Counted from the first letter of the stretch, positions 43,034 to 57,437 are shown. The stretch is 64,000 bases of DNA from Parvibaculaceae bacterium Mf 1.05b.01 (GCA_000509225.1 BAOK01000001.1:744001-808000); one strand, 5' to 3'. Made by a program: numbers and translations. The notes: generated from the sequence alone by a model not told the origin.

Positions 43034-43732
43034 ATGGCAAAGCTTGGAAAAAGAACGACAGCTGCCCGCGATGGTGTTGATGCAAAGACGCTCTACAATC
43101 TTGATGACGCTGTAAAGATGGTCAAAGAACGCGCGAAAGCGAAGTTCGATGAGACTATTGAGCTTGCGATCAACCTGGGTGTTGACCCACGTCACGCCGA
43201 CCAGATGGTTCGCGGCGTTGTTGAGCTGCCTAACGGTTCTGGACGTACGGTGCGGGTTGCTGTTTTTGCAAAGGGTGACAAAGCCGAAGAAGCAAAAGCT
43301 GCAGGTGCAGATATAGTTGGTGACGATGAGCTGGCTGCTGAAGTGCAGGCTGGCAAGATCGACTTTGACCGCTGCATCGCGACGCCGGACATGATGCCTC
43401 TAGTTGGGCGCCTGGGTAAGGTGCTTGGTCCTCGTGGCATGATGCCAAACCCGAAGGTCGGGACAGTGACGCCAGATATCGGCGCAGCTGTGAAATCTGC
43501 CAAGGGCGGCGCGGTGGAATTCCGAGTTGAAAAAGCGGGCATCGTCCATGCCGGTGTTGGCAAAGCAAGTTTTAGCGAAGATCAGATTGCAGGCAATGTG
43601 CGTGCGCTGCTCAACGCCGTCCAGAAGGCTAAGCCTACTGGCGCAAAAGGAACATTCATGAAGAAGGTCGCACTCAGCTCCACCATGGGGCCTGGTGTAA
43701 AGATCGACCTTACGAGTGTTCAAGACGCTTAA
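43034..43732 (+). CDS. rplA: 50S ribosomal protein L1
   Basis: 232 residues; forms the L1 stalk that releases deacylated tRNA and represses its own operon. The [24 protein letters not shown] block and the [20 protein letters not shown] segment are hallmarks. ATG start with GGAG upstream inside the rplK end. A possible L1 target is the hairpin at 42518-42548. Followed by tandem hairpins and a 470-base gap before rplJ. Confidence 0.98.
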   Translation: MAKLGKRTTAARDGVDAKTLYNLDDAVKMVKERAKAKFDETIELAINLGVDPRHADQMVRGVVELPNGSGRTVRVAVFAKGDKAEEAKAAGADIVGDDELAAEVQAGKIDFDRCIATPDMMPLVGRLGKVLGPRGMMPNPKVGTVTPDIGAAVKSAKGGAVEFRVEKAGIVHAGVGKASFSEDQIAGNVRALLNAVQKAKPTGAKGTFMKKVALSSTMGPGVKIDLTSVQDA

Positions 43733-43738
43733 TCTGAC

Positions 43739-43817
43739 GATCAACTTACCGCTGTAAACAGCGGGTTGATCTCAAGTTGGGACCGATCAGCTTACCGCTG
43801 TAAACAGCGGGTTGATC
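43739..43817 (+). repeat. Two tandem copies of a 33-base hairpin after rplA
   Basis: GATCAAC-TTA-CCGCTGT-AA-ACAGCGG-GTTGATC at 43739-43771 and the same with one changed base at 43785-43817. Each folds into a 14-pair stem with a three-base bulge. No T run follows, so simple termination is unlikely. Confidence 0.75.
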
Positions 43818-43839
43818 TGGGAGCGTCTGGTAAAGAATT

Positions 43840-43866
43840 CCCAACTCACGGGTTTTGTGGGTTGGG
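43840..43866 (+). other. Hairpin in the rplA-rplJ gap
   Basis: CCCAACTCAC pairs with GTGGGTTGGG (one G-T pair), loop GGGTTTT. The remainder of the 43867-44169 stretch has no convincing gene and may hold the rplJ promoter and the L10 leader. Confidence 0.45.
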
Positions 43867-44169
43867 CGAAGACGGGACAAACGGTTTTCCGGAGACGGAG
43901 AGGCGTCACGTCACGTCTTCATCCTGTCCGAGACGGTGGGTGTCAGCCATGCGTTTGATGGTTGGCTTAATGGATCGGTGGATCCGCCTGCAATAGACGG
44001 GGGAGAGAGCAGATTTGTGATGTCGTTCTTTGGTTCGATTTCACGCATCGGTTCAAACCCGGGACAGGCAAGAGAGCGCTGGTCGTGTGGCGCGCCTCCT
44101 CGGGGGACACGCACGAGCGGCATCTGCCAACGGTGGAATGAGGGCGCAAGCTGTTGTTTCACCCCCGAC

Positions 44170-44189
44170 GCACCCAGGGATTTGGGTGC
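44170..44189 (+). promoter_or_regulatory. Hairpin before the rplJ ribosome-binding site (possible L10 leader end)
   Basis: GCACCC, loop AGGGATTT, GGGTGC, ending 3 bases before the GGAG of rplJ. The preceding GAGGGCGCAAGC stretch is reminiscent of L10-leader RNA; a covariance-model search would decide. Confidence 0.35.
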
Positions 44190-44204
44190 TTTGGAGAAGA
44201 GTAA

Positions 44205-44726
44205 GTGAAAAGAGCCGAAAAAGAGGATCTGGTAACGCACCTCAAAGGCGTCTTTACGGACGCTGGCGTGGTTGTTGTTGCTCACTATTCCGGTTTGACG
44301 GTCGCGCAGATGACAGTTCTGCGTGCTCGGATGGCGGAAGCGGGCGGCAGCGTCAAAGTTACAAAGAACCGGCTCGCCAAACTCGCTCTGGATGGAACCG
44401 TTGTGGCTGGCATTGCCGACCATTTCACGGGACCAACGGCAATCGCCTATTCGGAAGACCCGGTTGCAGCGCCAAGAATTGCTGCAGCCTTCGCTAAAGA
44501 GAACGAACAATTCGTGATCCTTGGCGGTGCGATGGGCGAAACCCTGCTTGATCAGAACGGTGTGAAGGCCTTGGCCGAACTGCCGTCTCTGGATGAGCTA
44601 CGCGGAAAGCTGGTGGGCATGATTTCTACGCCTGCAACACGTATTGCCGGAGTGCTGCAAGCACCTGCCGGTCAGCTGGCTCGCGTTATGGGCGCAAAAG
44701 CTGCACAGGGCGAGGAAGCGGCATAG
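44205..44726 (+). CDS. rplJ: 50S ribosomal protein L10
   Basis: 173 residues; anchors L7/L12 dimers to the ribosome stalk and represses its own messenger. [27 protein letters not shown] at the N-terminus and [12 protein letters not shown] are diagnostic, and the helical C-terminus binds L12. GTG start at 44205 with GGAGAAGAG 7 bases upstream; no ATG is available. Followed by rplL, 52 bases. Confidence 0.97.
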   Translation: MKRAEKEDLVTHLKGVFTDAGVVVVAHYSGLTVAQMTVLRARMAEAGGSVKVTKNRLAKLALDGTVVAGIADHFTGPTAIAYSEDPVAAPRIAAAFAKENEQFVILGGAMGETLLDQNGVKALAELPSLDELRGKLVGMISTPATRIAGVLQAPAGQLARVMGAKAAQGEEAA

Positions 44727-44778
44727 GCCGGTCCTCGAACCCCAAGTTTGAACTGAATGATTAGAGAGAAAATTGAAA

Positions 44779-45153
44779 ATGGCTGATCTTGAAAAAATTG
44801 CCGACGACCTGTCGAACCTGACCGTGCTTGAAGCGGCTGAATTGTCCAAGCTTCTCGAAGAGAAGTGGGGCGTTTCTGCTGCAGCACCTGTTGCTGTTGC
44901 TGCCGCTGCTGGTGGTGATGCTGGTGCTCCTGCTGAAGAGAAGACTGAGTTCTCAGTTGTTCTGACTGCAGCTGGTGACAAGAAAATCAACGTCATCAAA
45001 GAAGTACGCGCAATCACGGGTCTTGGCTTGAAAGAAGCTAAAGAGCTTGTTGAAGGTGCACCTAAGGAAGTCAAAGCCGACTGTCCTAAGGCTGAAGCTG
45101 ATGAGCTTAAGAAGAAGCTGGAAGATGCCGGCGCATCTGTCGAGCTCAAATAA
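44779..45153 (+). CDS. rplL: 50S ribosomal protein L7/L12
   Basis: 124 residues: N-terminal dimerisation domain ([30 protein letters not shown]), an Ala-rich hinge ([13 protein letters not shown]) and the C-terminal factor-binding domain ([28 protein letters not shown]). ATG start at 44779. A stem-loop follows the stop and separates it from rpoB. Confidence 0.98.
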   Translation: MADLEKIADDLSNLTVLEAAELSKLLEEKWGVSAAAPVAVAAAAGGDAGAPAEEKTEFSVVLTAAGDKKINVIKEVRAITGLGLKEAKELVEGAPKEVKADCPKAEADELKKKLEDAGASVELK

Positions 45154-45159
45154 TACTGC

Positions 45160-45187
45160 TTGGGAGCGGCCCGGCGGTCGCTCCCAA
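45160..45187 (+). promoter_or_regulatory. Stem-loop in the rplL-rpoB intergenic region
   Basis: TTGGGAGCG (45160-45168) pairs perfectly with CGCTCCCAA (45179-45187). No T run, so an attenuator or RNase processing site like that between rplL and rpoB in E. coli is more likely than a terminator. Confidence 0.6.
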
Positions 45188-45263
45188 TTGCTCCGCCGGA
45201 GGGGCGTGGTGAGGTTACTCACTGATCCGGTACTTTGTCTGAGGAAGATTTCGAGGAACAAAA

Positions 45264-49355
<4,092 letters not shown>

Positions 49356-49361
49356 GAGTTA

Positions 49362-49406
49362 GACGGGCGCATTGTCGGCGCCCGTCGTTGCTCCTCTCAG
49401 AGGAGC
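49362..49406 (+). promoter_or_regulatory. Twin hairpins between rpoB and rpoC
   Basis: GACGGGCGC/GCGCCCGTC (49362-49386) followed by GCTCCTC/GAGGAGC with a TCA loop (49390-49406). No T run after either; likely messenger processing or stability elements. Confidence 0.5.
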
Positions 49407-49509
49407 GGATGTGAATTTGAATTGGGGCGATGCTGACGGGCCCTGTCGGTATCTCTAAATCCCCTAAAGGTCTTTTTGACCGATCAGGGTCCGAACCGAG
49501 GAGAAGTCC

Positions 49510-52500
49510 ATGAACCAAGAGGTCATGAACCTTTTCAATCCAACTGCGCCAGCTCAGACGTTTGAGCAGATCCAGATTTCGCTCGCGAGCCCCGAGCGGA
49601 TTCTTTCCTGGTCATATGGCGAGATCAAAAAGCCAGAGACGATCAACTACCGGACATTTAAGCCGGAGAAGGATGGTCTTTTCTGTGCGCGGATTTTCGG
49701 GCCGATCAAGGACTACGAATGCCTTTGCGGCAAATACAAGCGGATGAAGTATAAAGGCATCATCTGCGAAAAATGCGGTGTTGAAGTTACGCTGACCAAA
49801 GTCCGCCGTGAACGCATGGGCCATATCGAGCTCGCTGCGCCGGTTGCGCACATTTGGTTCCTGAAGTCGCTGCCATCACGCATCGGCCTGTTGATGGACA
49901 TGACGCTCAAGGATCTTGAGCGGGTTCTCTATTTTGAGAATTACATTGTTGTTGAGCCGGGCCTCACGCCTCTGAAAGAGAAACAGCTTCTCTCAGAAGA
50001 AGAGTTTCTTGACGCGCAGGACGAGTATGGTCCTGACAGCTTTACGGCTGGGATTGGGGCGGAAGCCATTCGCGACATGATGGAAGGCCTCGATCTTGAA
50101 AAGATCGCTGCCGGCCTGCGTGTGGAAATTGCCGAAGCAACCACAGAGCTGAAGCCTAAGAAGCTGGCTAAGCGTCTCAAAGTAATCGAAGCCTTTATTC
50201 ATTCAGGCAACCGTCCGGAGTGGATGATCCTGAAGGTTGTGCCGGTTATTCCTCCCGAGCTGCGTCCTCTTGTGCCGCTCGATGGTGGTCGTTTCGCAAC
50301 GTCTGACCTCAATGATCTCTATCGTCGGGTGATCAACCGGAACAATCGTCTTAAACGTTTGATGGAGCTTCGTGCTCCAGACATCATCATCCGTAACGAA
50401 AAGCGGATGTTGCAGGAATCTGTGGATGCGCTGTTTGATAATGGTCGCCGTGGTCGTGTCATCACCGGTGCCAACAAGCGTCCGCTGAAGTCACTTGCCG
50501 ACATGCTTAAGGGTAAGCAGGGTCGGTTCCGCCAGAACCTGCTTGGCAAGCGCGTCGACTATTCCGGTCGTTCGGTGATCGTGGTTGGCCCAGAGCTTAA
50601 GCTGCATCAGTGCGGCCTGCCGAAGAAGATGGCGCTTGAGCTCTTCAAGCCGTTCATTTATTCGCGCCTTGAAGCCAAAGGTCTCAGTGCGACGGTGAAA
50701 CAAGCTAAAAAGCTTGTGGAGAAAGAACGGCCCGAGGTCTGGGACATTCTGGAAGAAGTGATCCGGGAACACCCTGTGCTTCTCAACCGGGCGCCAACGC
50801 TTCACCGTTTGGGCATCCAGGCTTTTGAACCAGTGCTGATCGAGGGCAAAGCTATTCAGCTGCACCCGCTGGTCTGTGCTGCGTTTAATGCTGACTTTGA
50901 TGGTGACCAAATGGCGGTTCACGTGCCGCTTTCGCTGGAAGCTCAGCTCGAAGCCCGTGTTCTTATGATGTCGACCAATAATATTCTGCACCCAGCCAAT
51001 GGGTCGCCGATCATCGTTCCGTCGCAGGACATCGTGCTTGGCCTCTACTACATCTCGCAGATGAAAGATAATGAGCCTGGTGAAGGCATGCTCTTCTCAG
51101 ATATTTCTGAGATCGAACATGCGCTCGACAATGGGCTCGTCACGCTGCACGCCAAGATCAAAGCGCGCTGGACGACCAAAGACGAAGAGGGGAACCTGGT
51201 TTCTCATGTCGTTGACTCAACGCCTGGCCGCATGTTGATCGCGGAGGTTCTGCCTAAGAACCACAAGGTGCCATTTGACCTGATCAACCGTCTTCTTACG
51301 AAACGGGAAATCTCCAATACGATCGACGTGGTCTATCGCCACTGCGGTCAGAAGGAGACGGTTATCTTTTGCGACCAGATTATGGGCCTCGGTTTCCGCC
51401 AGGCTTGTCGTGCGGGTATTTCCTTCGGTAAGGATGACATGATCATTCCTGTCGAGAAGGAAGGTCTTGTTGAAGAAACGCGGTCACTCGCTAAGGAATA
51501 TGAACAGCAGTACATTGACGGCCTGATCACTCAGGGTGAGAAGTACAATAAGGTTGTTGATGCCTGGGCGAAGTGTACGGACAAAGTCGCCGATACAATG
51601 ATGGACAAAATTTCGTCCGTTCAGATCGACGAAGAAACCAATCGCGAACAGCCGATCAACTCGATCTACATGATGGCGCATTCTGGCGCGCGTGGTTCAC
51701 CCACGCAGATGCGTCAGCTTGCAGCGATGCGTGGCCTGATGGCCAAGCCTTCTGGGGAGATTATCGAAACACCGATTATCTCGAACTTTAAGGAAGGTCT
51801 GACCGTTCTTGAGTACTTCAACTCAACTCACGGTGCGCGTAAAGGTCTTGCTGATACGGCGCTTAAAACAGCGAACTCCGGATACCTGACACGTCGTCTA
51901 GTTGACGTTGCGCAGGATTGCATCGTTATCGAAGAGGATTGCGGAACCAAGAACGGCATCACACTTGGTGCGGTAATTGAATCTGGTGAAGTGACGGTCT
52001 CTCTAGGACAGCGTGTTCTCGGGCGTACGCCGGTCGATGACATTCTGCACCCAGCGACAGGCGAGCTTCTGTTCAAAGCAGGGCACCTGCTCGACGAGGC
52101 TGATGTTGATGTGCTTGAAGAAGCAAACATCGAAGAGCTGCGTATCCGCTCTGGCCTGACTTGTGAAACACGGAACGGGATTTGTGCGACGTGTTACGGA
52201 CGTGATCTCGCGCGCGGAACGCCGGTCAATATGGGTGAGGCGGTCGGTGTGATCGCGGCTCAGTCGATTGGGGAACCTGGTACTCAGCTCACAATGCGGA
52301 CATTCCACATTGGCGGTACGGCACAGGTTGTCGATACGTCGTTCCTAGAATCAAACCATGCCGGGACAGTGCGGATTGCCAATCGTAACATCGTGAAAGA
52401 CTCCTCTGGGGCGCTGATCGTGATGGGCCGGAACGTGCAGATCCAGATCCTGGATGAGCATGGCAATGAGCGCTCTTCCAACAAACTTACCTATGGCTCA

Positions 52501-53760
52501 CGCTTGCGGGTCGATGATGGCGAGAAAGTTGAGCGTGGCCAGCGTATTGCTGAGTGGGATCCGTACACGGTTCCGATTGCGACAGAAGTGAACGGTGTTG
52601 CTGCGTTCGAAGACTTGGTCGAGGGCATGTCTATCCGCGAAGTTACCGACGAAGCAACGGGGATTTCCCAGCGCGTCGTTATTGACTGGCGGACAAGCCC
52701 GAAAGCTGCAGAGCTTCGTCCGGCTGTTGTGGTCAAGGGAAGCGACGGCGAAGTGCTGAAGCTTTCTAATGGCAATGATGCTCGGTTCTTGCTCTCGGTG
52801 GATGCGATCTTGTCGGTTGAAGCTGGCGCGGACGTTCATGCTGGTGACGTGCTTGCACGTATCCCAACTGAAGGTGCGAAAACCCGTGACATTACCGGTG
52901 GTCTGCCACGTGTTGCAGAGCTCTTCGAAGCGCGTCGTCCGAAGGACCACGCGATCATCTCCGAAGGGACCGGTAAGGTTGAGTTTGGGCGCGACTATAA
53001 AAACAAGCGCCGGATCATGGTTCACCCAGAAGATGGTGGGGATCCTTGGGAGTATCTCATCCCTAAAGGCAAGCACATTACCGTGCAGGAAGGCGATATC
53101 ATCGAGAAGGGCGAATACCTGCTTGATGGTCACCCGGCACCGCACGATATTCTTGCCATCTCCGGTGTTGAGGAACTCGCAACCTACCTCGTGAACGAAG
53201 TTCAGGACGTTTATCGTCTGCAGGGTGTGGGCATTAACGACAAGCACATTGAGGTGATTGTTCGTCAGATGCTCCAGAAGGTCGAGATCACCAATCCAGG
53301 CGATGCGCCATACCTTTCAGGTGAGCAGGTTGACCGGATTGAGCTTGACGAGATCAATGATCGTCTGCGTGCGGAAGGTAAGGAAGAAGGGTCGGGTACA
53401 CCGGTTCTTCTTGGTATTACCAAAGCGTCTCTGCAGACACGTTCGTTCTTCTCTGCAGCATCCTTCCAGGAAACCACACGCGTGCTTACGGACGCTGCGG
53501 TGAACGGTAAGGTCGACGAACTGCACGGCTTGAAAGAGAACATCATTGTGGGTCGCTTGATTCCTGCCGGTACTGGGCGGGTTGTTGAGTTGCTGCGCAG
53601 TGAAGCGACAGAACGTGATGAGAAGATCCTGCAGGAACAGATTGAGACTGGGGCGATCGCCGCTCCAGAGGAAGCTCCTGCAGAGGCACCAGCAGAAGCT
53701 GTTGCTGATGAGGTGATTGAGGTGGCTCCAGCGCCGGAAGCACCCACCGAGGGCGCTTAA
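49510..53760 (+). CDS. rpoC: DNA-directed RNA polymerase subunit beta'
   Basis: 1416 residues, the usual size. N-terminal zinc-binding cysteines C71, C73, C86 and C89; the catalytic metal site NADFDGD at residues 460-466; second zinc ribbon around [18 protein letters not shown]. The C-terminal tail is Ala/Glu/Pro-rich ([11 protein letters not shown]). ATG start behind GAGGAG. Its stop TAA shares one base with the start of the next gene, and its terminator lies inside that gene. Confidence 0.99.
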   Translation: MNQEVMNLFNPTAPAQTFEQIQISLASPERILSWSYGEIKKPETINYRTFKPEKDGLFCARIFGPIKDYECLCGKYKRMKYKGIICEKCGVEVTLTKVRRERMGHIELAAPVAHIWFLKSLPSRIGLLMDMTLKDLERVLYFENYIVVEPGLTPLKEKQLLSEEEFLDAQDEYGPDSFTAGIGAEAIRDMMEGLDLEKIAAGLRVEIAEATTELKPKKLAKRLKVIEAFIHSGNRPEWMILKVVPVIPPELRPLVPLDGGRFATSDLNDLYRRVINRNNRLKRLMELRAPDIIIRNEKRMLQESVDALFDNGRRGRVITGANKRPLKSLADMLKGKQGRFRQNLLGKRVDYSGRSVIVVGPELKLHQCGLPKKMALELFKPFIYSRLEAKGLSATVKQAKKLVEKERPEVWDILEEVIREHPVLLNRAPTLHRLGIQAFEPVLIEGKAIQLHPLVCAAFNADFDGDQMAVHVPLSLEAQLEARVLMMSTNNILHPANGSPIIVPSQDIVLGLYYISQMKDNEPGEGMLFSDISEIEHALDNGLVTLHAKIKARWTTKDEEGNLVSHVVDSTPGRMLIAEVLPKNHKVPFDLINRLLTKREISNTIDVVYRHCGQKETVIFCDQIMGLGFRQACRAGISFGKDDMIIPVEKEGLVEETRSLAKEYEQQYIDGLITQGEKYNKVVDAWAKCTDKVADTMMDKISSVQIDEETNREQPINSIYMMAHSGARGSPTQMRQLAAMRGLMAKPSGEIIETPIISNFKEGLTVLEYFNSTHGARKGLADTALKTANSGYLTRRLVDVAQDCIVIEEDCGTKNGITLGAVIESGEVTVSLGQRVLGRTPVDDILHPATGELLFKAGHLLDEADVDVLEEANIEELRIRSGLTCETRNGICATCYGRDLARGTPVNMGEAVGVIAAQSIGEPGTQLTMRTFHIGGTAQVVDTSFLESNHAGTVRIANRNIVKDSSGALIVMGRNVQIQILDEHGNERSSNKLTYGSRLRVDDGEKVERGQRIAEWDPYTVPIATEVNGVAAFEDLVEGMSIREVTDEATGISQRVVIDWRTSPKAAELRPAVVVKGSDGEVLKLSNGNDARFLLSVDAILSVEAGADVHAGDVLARIPTEGAKTRDITGGLPRVAELFEARRPKDHAIISEGTGKVEFGRDYKNKRRIMVHPEDGGDPWEYLIPKGKHITVQEGDIIEKGEYLLDGHPAPHDILAISGVEELATYLVNEVQDVYRLQGVGINDKHIEVIVRQMLQKVEITNPGDAPYLSGEQVDRIELDEINDRLRAEGKEEGSGTPVLLGITKASLQTRSFFSAASFQETTRVLTDAAVNGKVDELHGLKENIIVGRLIPAGTGRVVELLRSEATERDEKILQEQIETGAIAAPEEAPAEAPAEAVADEVIEVAPAPEAPTEGA

Positions 53761-54725
53761 TGGTCGCGGCTATAGTGCCAGTCTTGAGACAGAAAGCCGC
53801 TGCGTTTCGACGCGGCGGCTTTTTGCTTTTTGCCGTGCTGCTTTGCTCGGCCTACGTCGTTCCTGTTTTTGCAGACGAAGCAAAACCTACGGAGCCTAGC
53901 GGTCAGGAACGAGAAGAAGTCTTACGGGATTTTGTGCTTGCCAATGTCGAATTCACATTGCTGCATGAAATTGGGCACGCACTGATCCATCAGTTCCCTA
54001 TTCCGTTGTTTGGACGGGAAGAGGATGCGGCCGATCAGATGGCGACCACCTTCATGATCCTTCGTCACAATACCGACATCGACCCGACTGCGATGAACAA
54101 GCTGCTCATGGTTTCGGTGGAGTGGTTGTCAGAATGGGAAGACGAAGCGCGGGCACCAGGTGGTAATGCTCATGCATTCTGGGACAGTCACTCGCTCGCC
54201 ATTCAGCGGTTCTACAATGTGAACTGCCTTCTTTTTGGTGCAAACCCAGATGAGCTTTCCTTTCTTCTGGATACAGAGATGTTGCCGGCGGAAAGAGGTT
54301 TTGATTGTGAGCAATCCTACAGCCAAGCCTTTGAAGCCAACCTTTGGTTGCTGAAGTCCTTTGCGCGGAGCAAAGCCTCACTCGTTCCTTACAACGGGAT
54401 AGTGGTCGAATATGAAGCAACGCGGAATCCGAGGCATGAAATGGTGCGCAGGTGGCTGATTGAGTCTGGAATGGTGCAGGCGGTTGCCTCACGGGCGACA
54501 GAGTTTTTTGCCTGGCCGCAACCTGTCCGGCTTTTCTTTGATAATTGCCCCGGGAGCGCTGAGGCTTACTACAACCGAAATGTCTCTGAGATTGTGGTTT
54601 GTTACGAACTGCTCGACGTTTTCCTTGAGAAGTCGGAAATATTTTTGAGCCGCAGTGCCGTCGCTGTCTGTGCCAATGCTGGTTTGAGGCGGCTCTATGG
54701 AGAAAATTTTGGCTGCGGGAGCTGA
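53760..54725 (+). CDS. Secreted DUF4344-like zinc metallopeptidase
   Basis: 321 residues. The n-region VLRQKAAAFRRGG and hydrophobic core FLLFAVLLCSAYVVPVFA form a clear signal peptide, cleaved near residue 38. The zinc motif HEIGH is at 69-73 with a candidate third ligand in REEDAAD (about 86-92). The remainder matches what I recall of DUF4344 putative metallopeptidases. The first codon overlaps the rpoC stop (TAATG), and codons 12-22 coincide with the rpoC terminator. Alternative starts (GTG 53775, TTG 53784 or 53823) would shorten the n-region. Substrate unknown. Confidence 0.8.
   Translation: MVAAIVPVLRQKAAAFRRGGFLLFAVLLCSAYVVPVFADEAKPTEPSGQEREEVLRDFVLANVEFTLLHEIGHALIHQFPIPLFGREEDAADQMATTFMILRHNTDIDPTAMNKLLMVSVEWLSEWEDEARAPGGNAHAFWDSHSLAIQRFYNVNCLLFGANPDELSFLLDTEMLPAERGFDCEQSYSQAFEANLWLLKSFARSKASLVPYNGIVVEYEATRNPRHEMVRRWLIESGMVQAVASRATEFFAWPQPVRLFFDNCPGSAEAYYNRNVSEIVVCYELLDVFLEKSEIFLSRSAVAVCANAGLRRLYGENFGCGS
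53793..53832 (+). terminator. rpoC terminator embedded in the next coding region
   Basis: AAAGCCGCTGCG (53793-53804) pairs with CGCGGCGGCTTT (53811-53822) with one G-T pair, loop TTTCGA, then TTTTTGCTTTTT. Strong intrinsic terminator, 33 bases after the rpoC stop. Confidence 0.85.
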
Positions 54726-54761
54726 CCGGAAAACTGAGTTGTTGATTGAGGGGAGACAGCG

Positions 54762-56243
54762 ATGCGTGCTTTTGGCTTTTTGGGGATGTGCCTGGTCTTC
54801 CTGATTGGGACGGGCAGCCTTACCTCCGCCCAGACATTTGATCTGGTGATCGCAAACGGTCGCGTTGTTGATCCAGAAACCGGTCTTGATGCCGTACGCT
54901 ATGTGGGTGTTCGCCAGGGCACGATTATTGCCATCTCAGAGGTGGCTCTCTCAGGCAGGCAGGTGCTTGATGCTAGTGGTCAGATCGTGGCGCCGGGCTT
55001 TATCGACATTCATAGTCATTCGCCCTCCCGCTTGGGCAGCGCAATCCAGGTGCTGGATGGTGTCACGACCCAGCTTGATCTTGAAGCCGGCGCTTTTCCA
55101 GTCTCTGCCTATGGAGAGCATTTTGCGGGAGGGACACCGATCAACTTCGGGGCGTCGGTCGCTCACTTTGCTGTTCGAACAAAAGTTATTGAAGGCCGCG
55201 ACGTGCCGTATCTCTTCAGCGGCATGACATTGATGCAAGGCGGGGCTGCCTTTGTTCAGGAAGCGACACCTACCCAGATCGAAGAGATGCGCGGGCTGCT
55301 GCTCGAGGGCCTTGATCAGGGGGGTCTTGGCATTGGCATCCTGCTGGATTACATGAGCGTTGCCGTCAACGAGGCAGAGCTGCGCATGATCTTTGAGGTT
55401 GCCAGCTCTCGGGATGTTCCGATCGCTGTGCACGTCCGTCGGGGATATGCCGGAGATCCAGCGGGGCTGATTGAGATTATTGCCTTGGCGGAAGAGACTG
55501 GTGCACCGGTTCTCATCAATCATATTACCCACAGTGCCATGCAGGCAGTGCCTGAGTGGCTTGCTCTCATTGATGCCGCGAATGCACGCGGTGCGCGCAT
55601 AACAACGGAAACTCTTTCCTATGCGGCGGGTGGCACCAGTATCTCTGCGGCAGTGTTCAGCCGGGATTGGCAGAAAATCTTCAATATTGAGTATTCTGAT
55701 GTTCAGTGGACTGCTACTGGGGAGTGGCTCACGGAGGAAAGCTGGCAGAAGTACCGGGCAGAACAGCCAACGGGCATGGTCAACCATCACTATGTTAAGG
55801 AAGACTGGATTGAATCAGCCCTAGCCTGGCCGGGCATGATGGTCGCGACCGATGTGACACCGGCGCTAGACCGGGATGTTCTGGCAAACCCCAATGGCGC
55901 GGGCACATTTTCCCGGTTTTTGGGTCACTATGTGAGAGAGCGAAAGCTGATGTCCTTGTCTGAAGGGCTTGCACGCATCACGCTTTATCCGGCACAGTGG
56001 CTTGAGCGTGTCGCGCCGCAGTTTTCTCGTAAGGGGAGAGTGCAGGTCGGTGCTGATGCTGATTTGGTCATCTTTTCTGCACACGATATCCAAGAGGCCG
56101 CGACATATGGCGATCCCTACCTGCCGCCTTTCGGCGTTTCCAAAGTGATTGTCGGCGGTCGCATTGTCGTGGACGGAGCGCGGGTTATCGAAGGCAGATA
56201 TCCAGGCCGACGTCTGCTTGGACAAGCAGGTAAAAGCGATTAA
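54762..56243 (+). CDS. Secreted amidohydrolase, D-aminoacylase/dihydroorotase-like
   Basis: 493 residues. Signal peptide to about residue 23 (LTSAQTFD). The amidohydrolase metal site starts DIHSHS (H84, H86), and further His are in VHVRRGYAG and INHITHSAM. Composite barrel ends with KGRVQVGADADLVIF, the usual small beta-sandwich domain. Resembles N-acyl-D-amino-acid deacylases; substrate cannot be assigned. ATG start with GAGGGGAG upstream. 36 bases after the metallopeptidase gene, same strand, so a periplasmic hydrolase pair is possible. Confidence 0.85.
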   Translation: MRAFGFLGMCLVFLIGTGSLTSAQTFDLVIANGRVVDPETGLDAVRYVGVRQGTIIAISEVALSGRQVLDASGQIVAPGFIDIHSHSPSRLGSAIQVLDGVTTQLDLEAGAFPVSAYGEHFAGGTPINFGASVAHFAVRTKVIEGRDVPYLFSGMTLMQGGAAFVQEATPTQIEEMRGLLLEGLDQGGLGIGILLDYMSVAVNEAELRMIFEVASSRDVPIAVHVRRGYAGDPAGLIEIIALAEETGAPVLINHITHSAMQAVPEWLALIDAANARGARITTETLSYAAGGTSISAAVFSRDWQKIFNIEYSDVQWTATGEWLTEESWQKYRAEQPTGMVNHHYVKEDWIESALAWPGMMVATDVTPALDRDVLANPNGAGTFSRFLGHYVRERKLMSLSEGLARITLYPAQWLERVAPQFSRKGRVQVGADADLVIFSAHDIQEAATYGDPYLPPFGVSKVIVGGRIVVDGARVIEGRYPGRRLLGQAGKSD

Positions 56244-56255
56244 TCACCTGAGCAA

Positions 56256-57161
56256 TCAGAACTGATTGAGCGGGATTTTTAGGTATTGGACGCCATTGTC
56301 TTCTGCTAGCGGCAGCTGGCCAGCCTGAATGTTAACCTGCAGAGATGGAAAAATGAGCTGAGGCATGTTCAGTCCACTGTCTCTCTCTGTCCGCATCCTC
56401 ACAAACTCTTCGCGGGTTCGGTTTGCGATGTGAATGTTGTGGGTGCGTTGTTCTTTGACAGTGGTTTCCCAAGCCGCCTCGCGCTCTGCGGGTGGATAGT
56501 CATGGCAGAGGAACATGCGGGTGTTGTCTGGAAGAGCGAGCAGCCGTTCTATGGAGTCATAGAGCATGCCGGCGTCGCCGCCAGGAAAATCACACCGGGC
56601 GGTCCCATAGTCAGGCATAAAAAGAGTGTCTCCGACAAACACAGCGTCGCCAATCAAGAGGGAGATACAGGCGGGCGTGTGTCCGGGGGTGGCCATCACC
56701 GTCACCACCAGGTTCCCGATCTTGAATTGCTCGCCGTTGGCGAAGAGATGGTCGAAGGGGCGGCCATCGTCCGTCACAGGGTAGGGCTGGTGGAAAACGG
56801 GATTGAAGGTCTTCTGGACCGATGAAATGCTTCGGCCCACCCCTATAGGCGCATTTAGTTGTTCTTTTAAATAGTGGGCTGCGGTCAGGTGGTCGGCATG
56901 AATATGGGTTTCCAAAATCCACTCGACCTTCAGGCCCCTCTTTTTTATCTCGGCAATCAGCCTATTCGCGGATTTGGTGCTGGTGCGGGCTGATGCCTGA
57001 TCAAAGTCGAGGACAGGGTCTATGATGGCGGCGGCACCGGTCGTTGGATCGGCGACAATATGCGTGACGGTGTTGGTGGCCGCGTCAAAATAGCTATGGA
57101 CTTCCGGCTGGGTCTTTGAGGCTGGGCTGGCGCTTGGCCCTGTCTGTGTCACAGCATCCAT
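56256..57161 (-). CDS. Metallo-beta-lactamase-fold persulfide dioxygenase-like protein (Blh/ETHE1-type)
   Basis: About 301 residues. The metal-binding THIHADH motif (H86, H88, D90, H91), PGHTPACISL and VFVGDTLFMPDYGTARCDFPGG are features of the Blh/ETHE1 group, which oxidises glutathione persulfide to sulfite. Start at ATG 57161 behind AGGAG; ATG 57182 would lie inside the operator. The divergent region contains a perfect ATTC-N8-GAAT inverted repeat. No ArsR-type repressor, sulfide:quinone reductase or rhodanese is in the window. Convergent with the amidohydrolase gene. Confidence 0.9.
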   Translation of the reverse strand: MDAVTQTGPSASPASKTQPEVHSYFDAATNTVTHIVADPTTGAAAIIDPVLDFDQASARTSTKSANRLIAEIKKRGLKVEWILETHIHADHLTAAHYLKEQLNAPIGVGRSISSVQKTFNPVFHQPYPVTDDGRPFDHLFANGEQFKIGNLVVTVMATPGHTPACISLLIGDAVFVGDTLFMPDYGTARCDFPGGDAGMLYDSIERLLALPDNTRMFLCHDYPPAEREAAWETTVKEQRTHNIHIANRTREEFVRMRTERDSGLNMPQLIFPSLQVNIQAGQLPLAEDNGVQYLKIPLNQF

Positions 57162-57173
57162 TCGAAGCTCTCC

Positions 57174-57195
57174 TATATTCATTTATGCGAATATA
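57174..57195 (-). promoter_or_regulatory. SqrR/BigR-type operator upstream of the persulfide dioxygenase
   Basis: TATATTC (57174-57180) and GAATATA (57189-57195) form a perfect 7-base inverted repeat with 8 bases between the ATTC and GAAT cores. This matches the ATTC-N8-GAAT pattern I recall for persulfide-sensing ArsR-family repressors. Confidence 0.65.
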
Positions 57196-57408
57196 AGTGT
57201 AAAATTTAAATCCACAAGAGGAAAACGTAAAAAGGGGTGGGAATCAAATGGCTGATTCCCTTGAGTCATTGCCCTGTATTTTGGCGATGGCGTGACGTTT
57301 TTAGGGTGGAAACGACGTTCTTTGACCATCAGCATCGCAATAATCTGAGTAGGGTACGCGGGAAGACGAAAAACCGCACAAAATCTTCCATTTTCTTAAT
57401 ACTCGGGG

Positions 57409-57437
57409 TTGACGCCCCCGGGGGGCGACGGTAGGTT
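57409..57437 (+). promoter_or_regulatory. Promoter of the str (rpsL) operon
   Basis: TTGACG (57409-57414), 17-base spacer, TAGGTT (57432-57437). The spacer contains the palindrome CGCCCCC-G-GGGGGCG. The 57196-57408 interval shows nothing else. Confidence 0.6.

Noticed and set aside
43766-44208. ORFs in the rplA-rplJ gap
   Set aside because: No ribosome-binding sites, odd composition, and they cover hairpins of the leader region.
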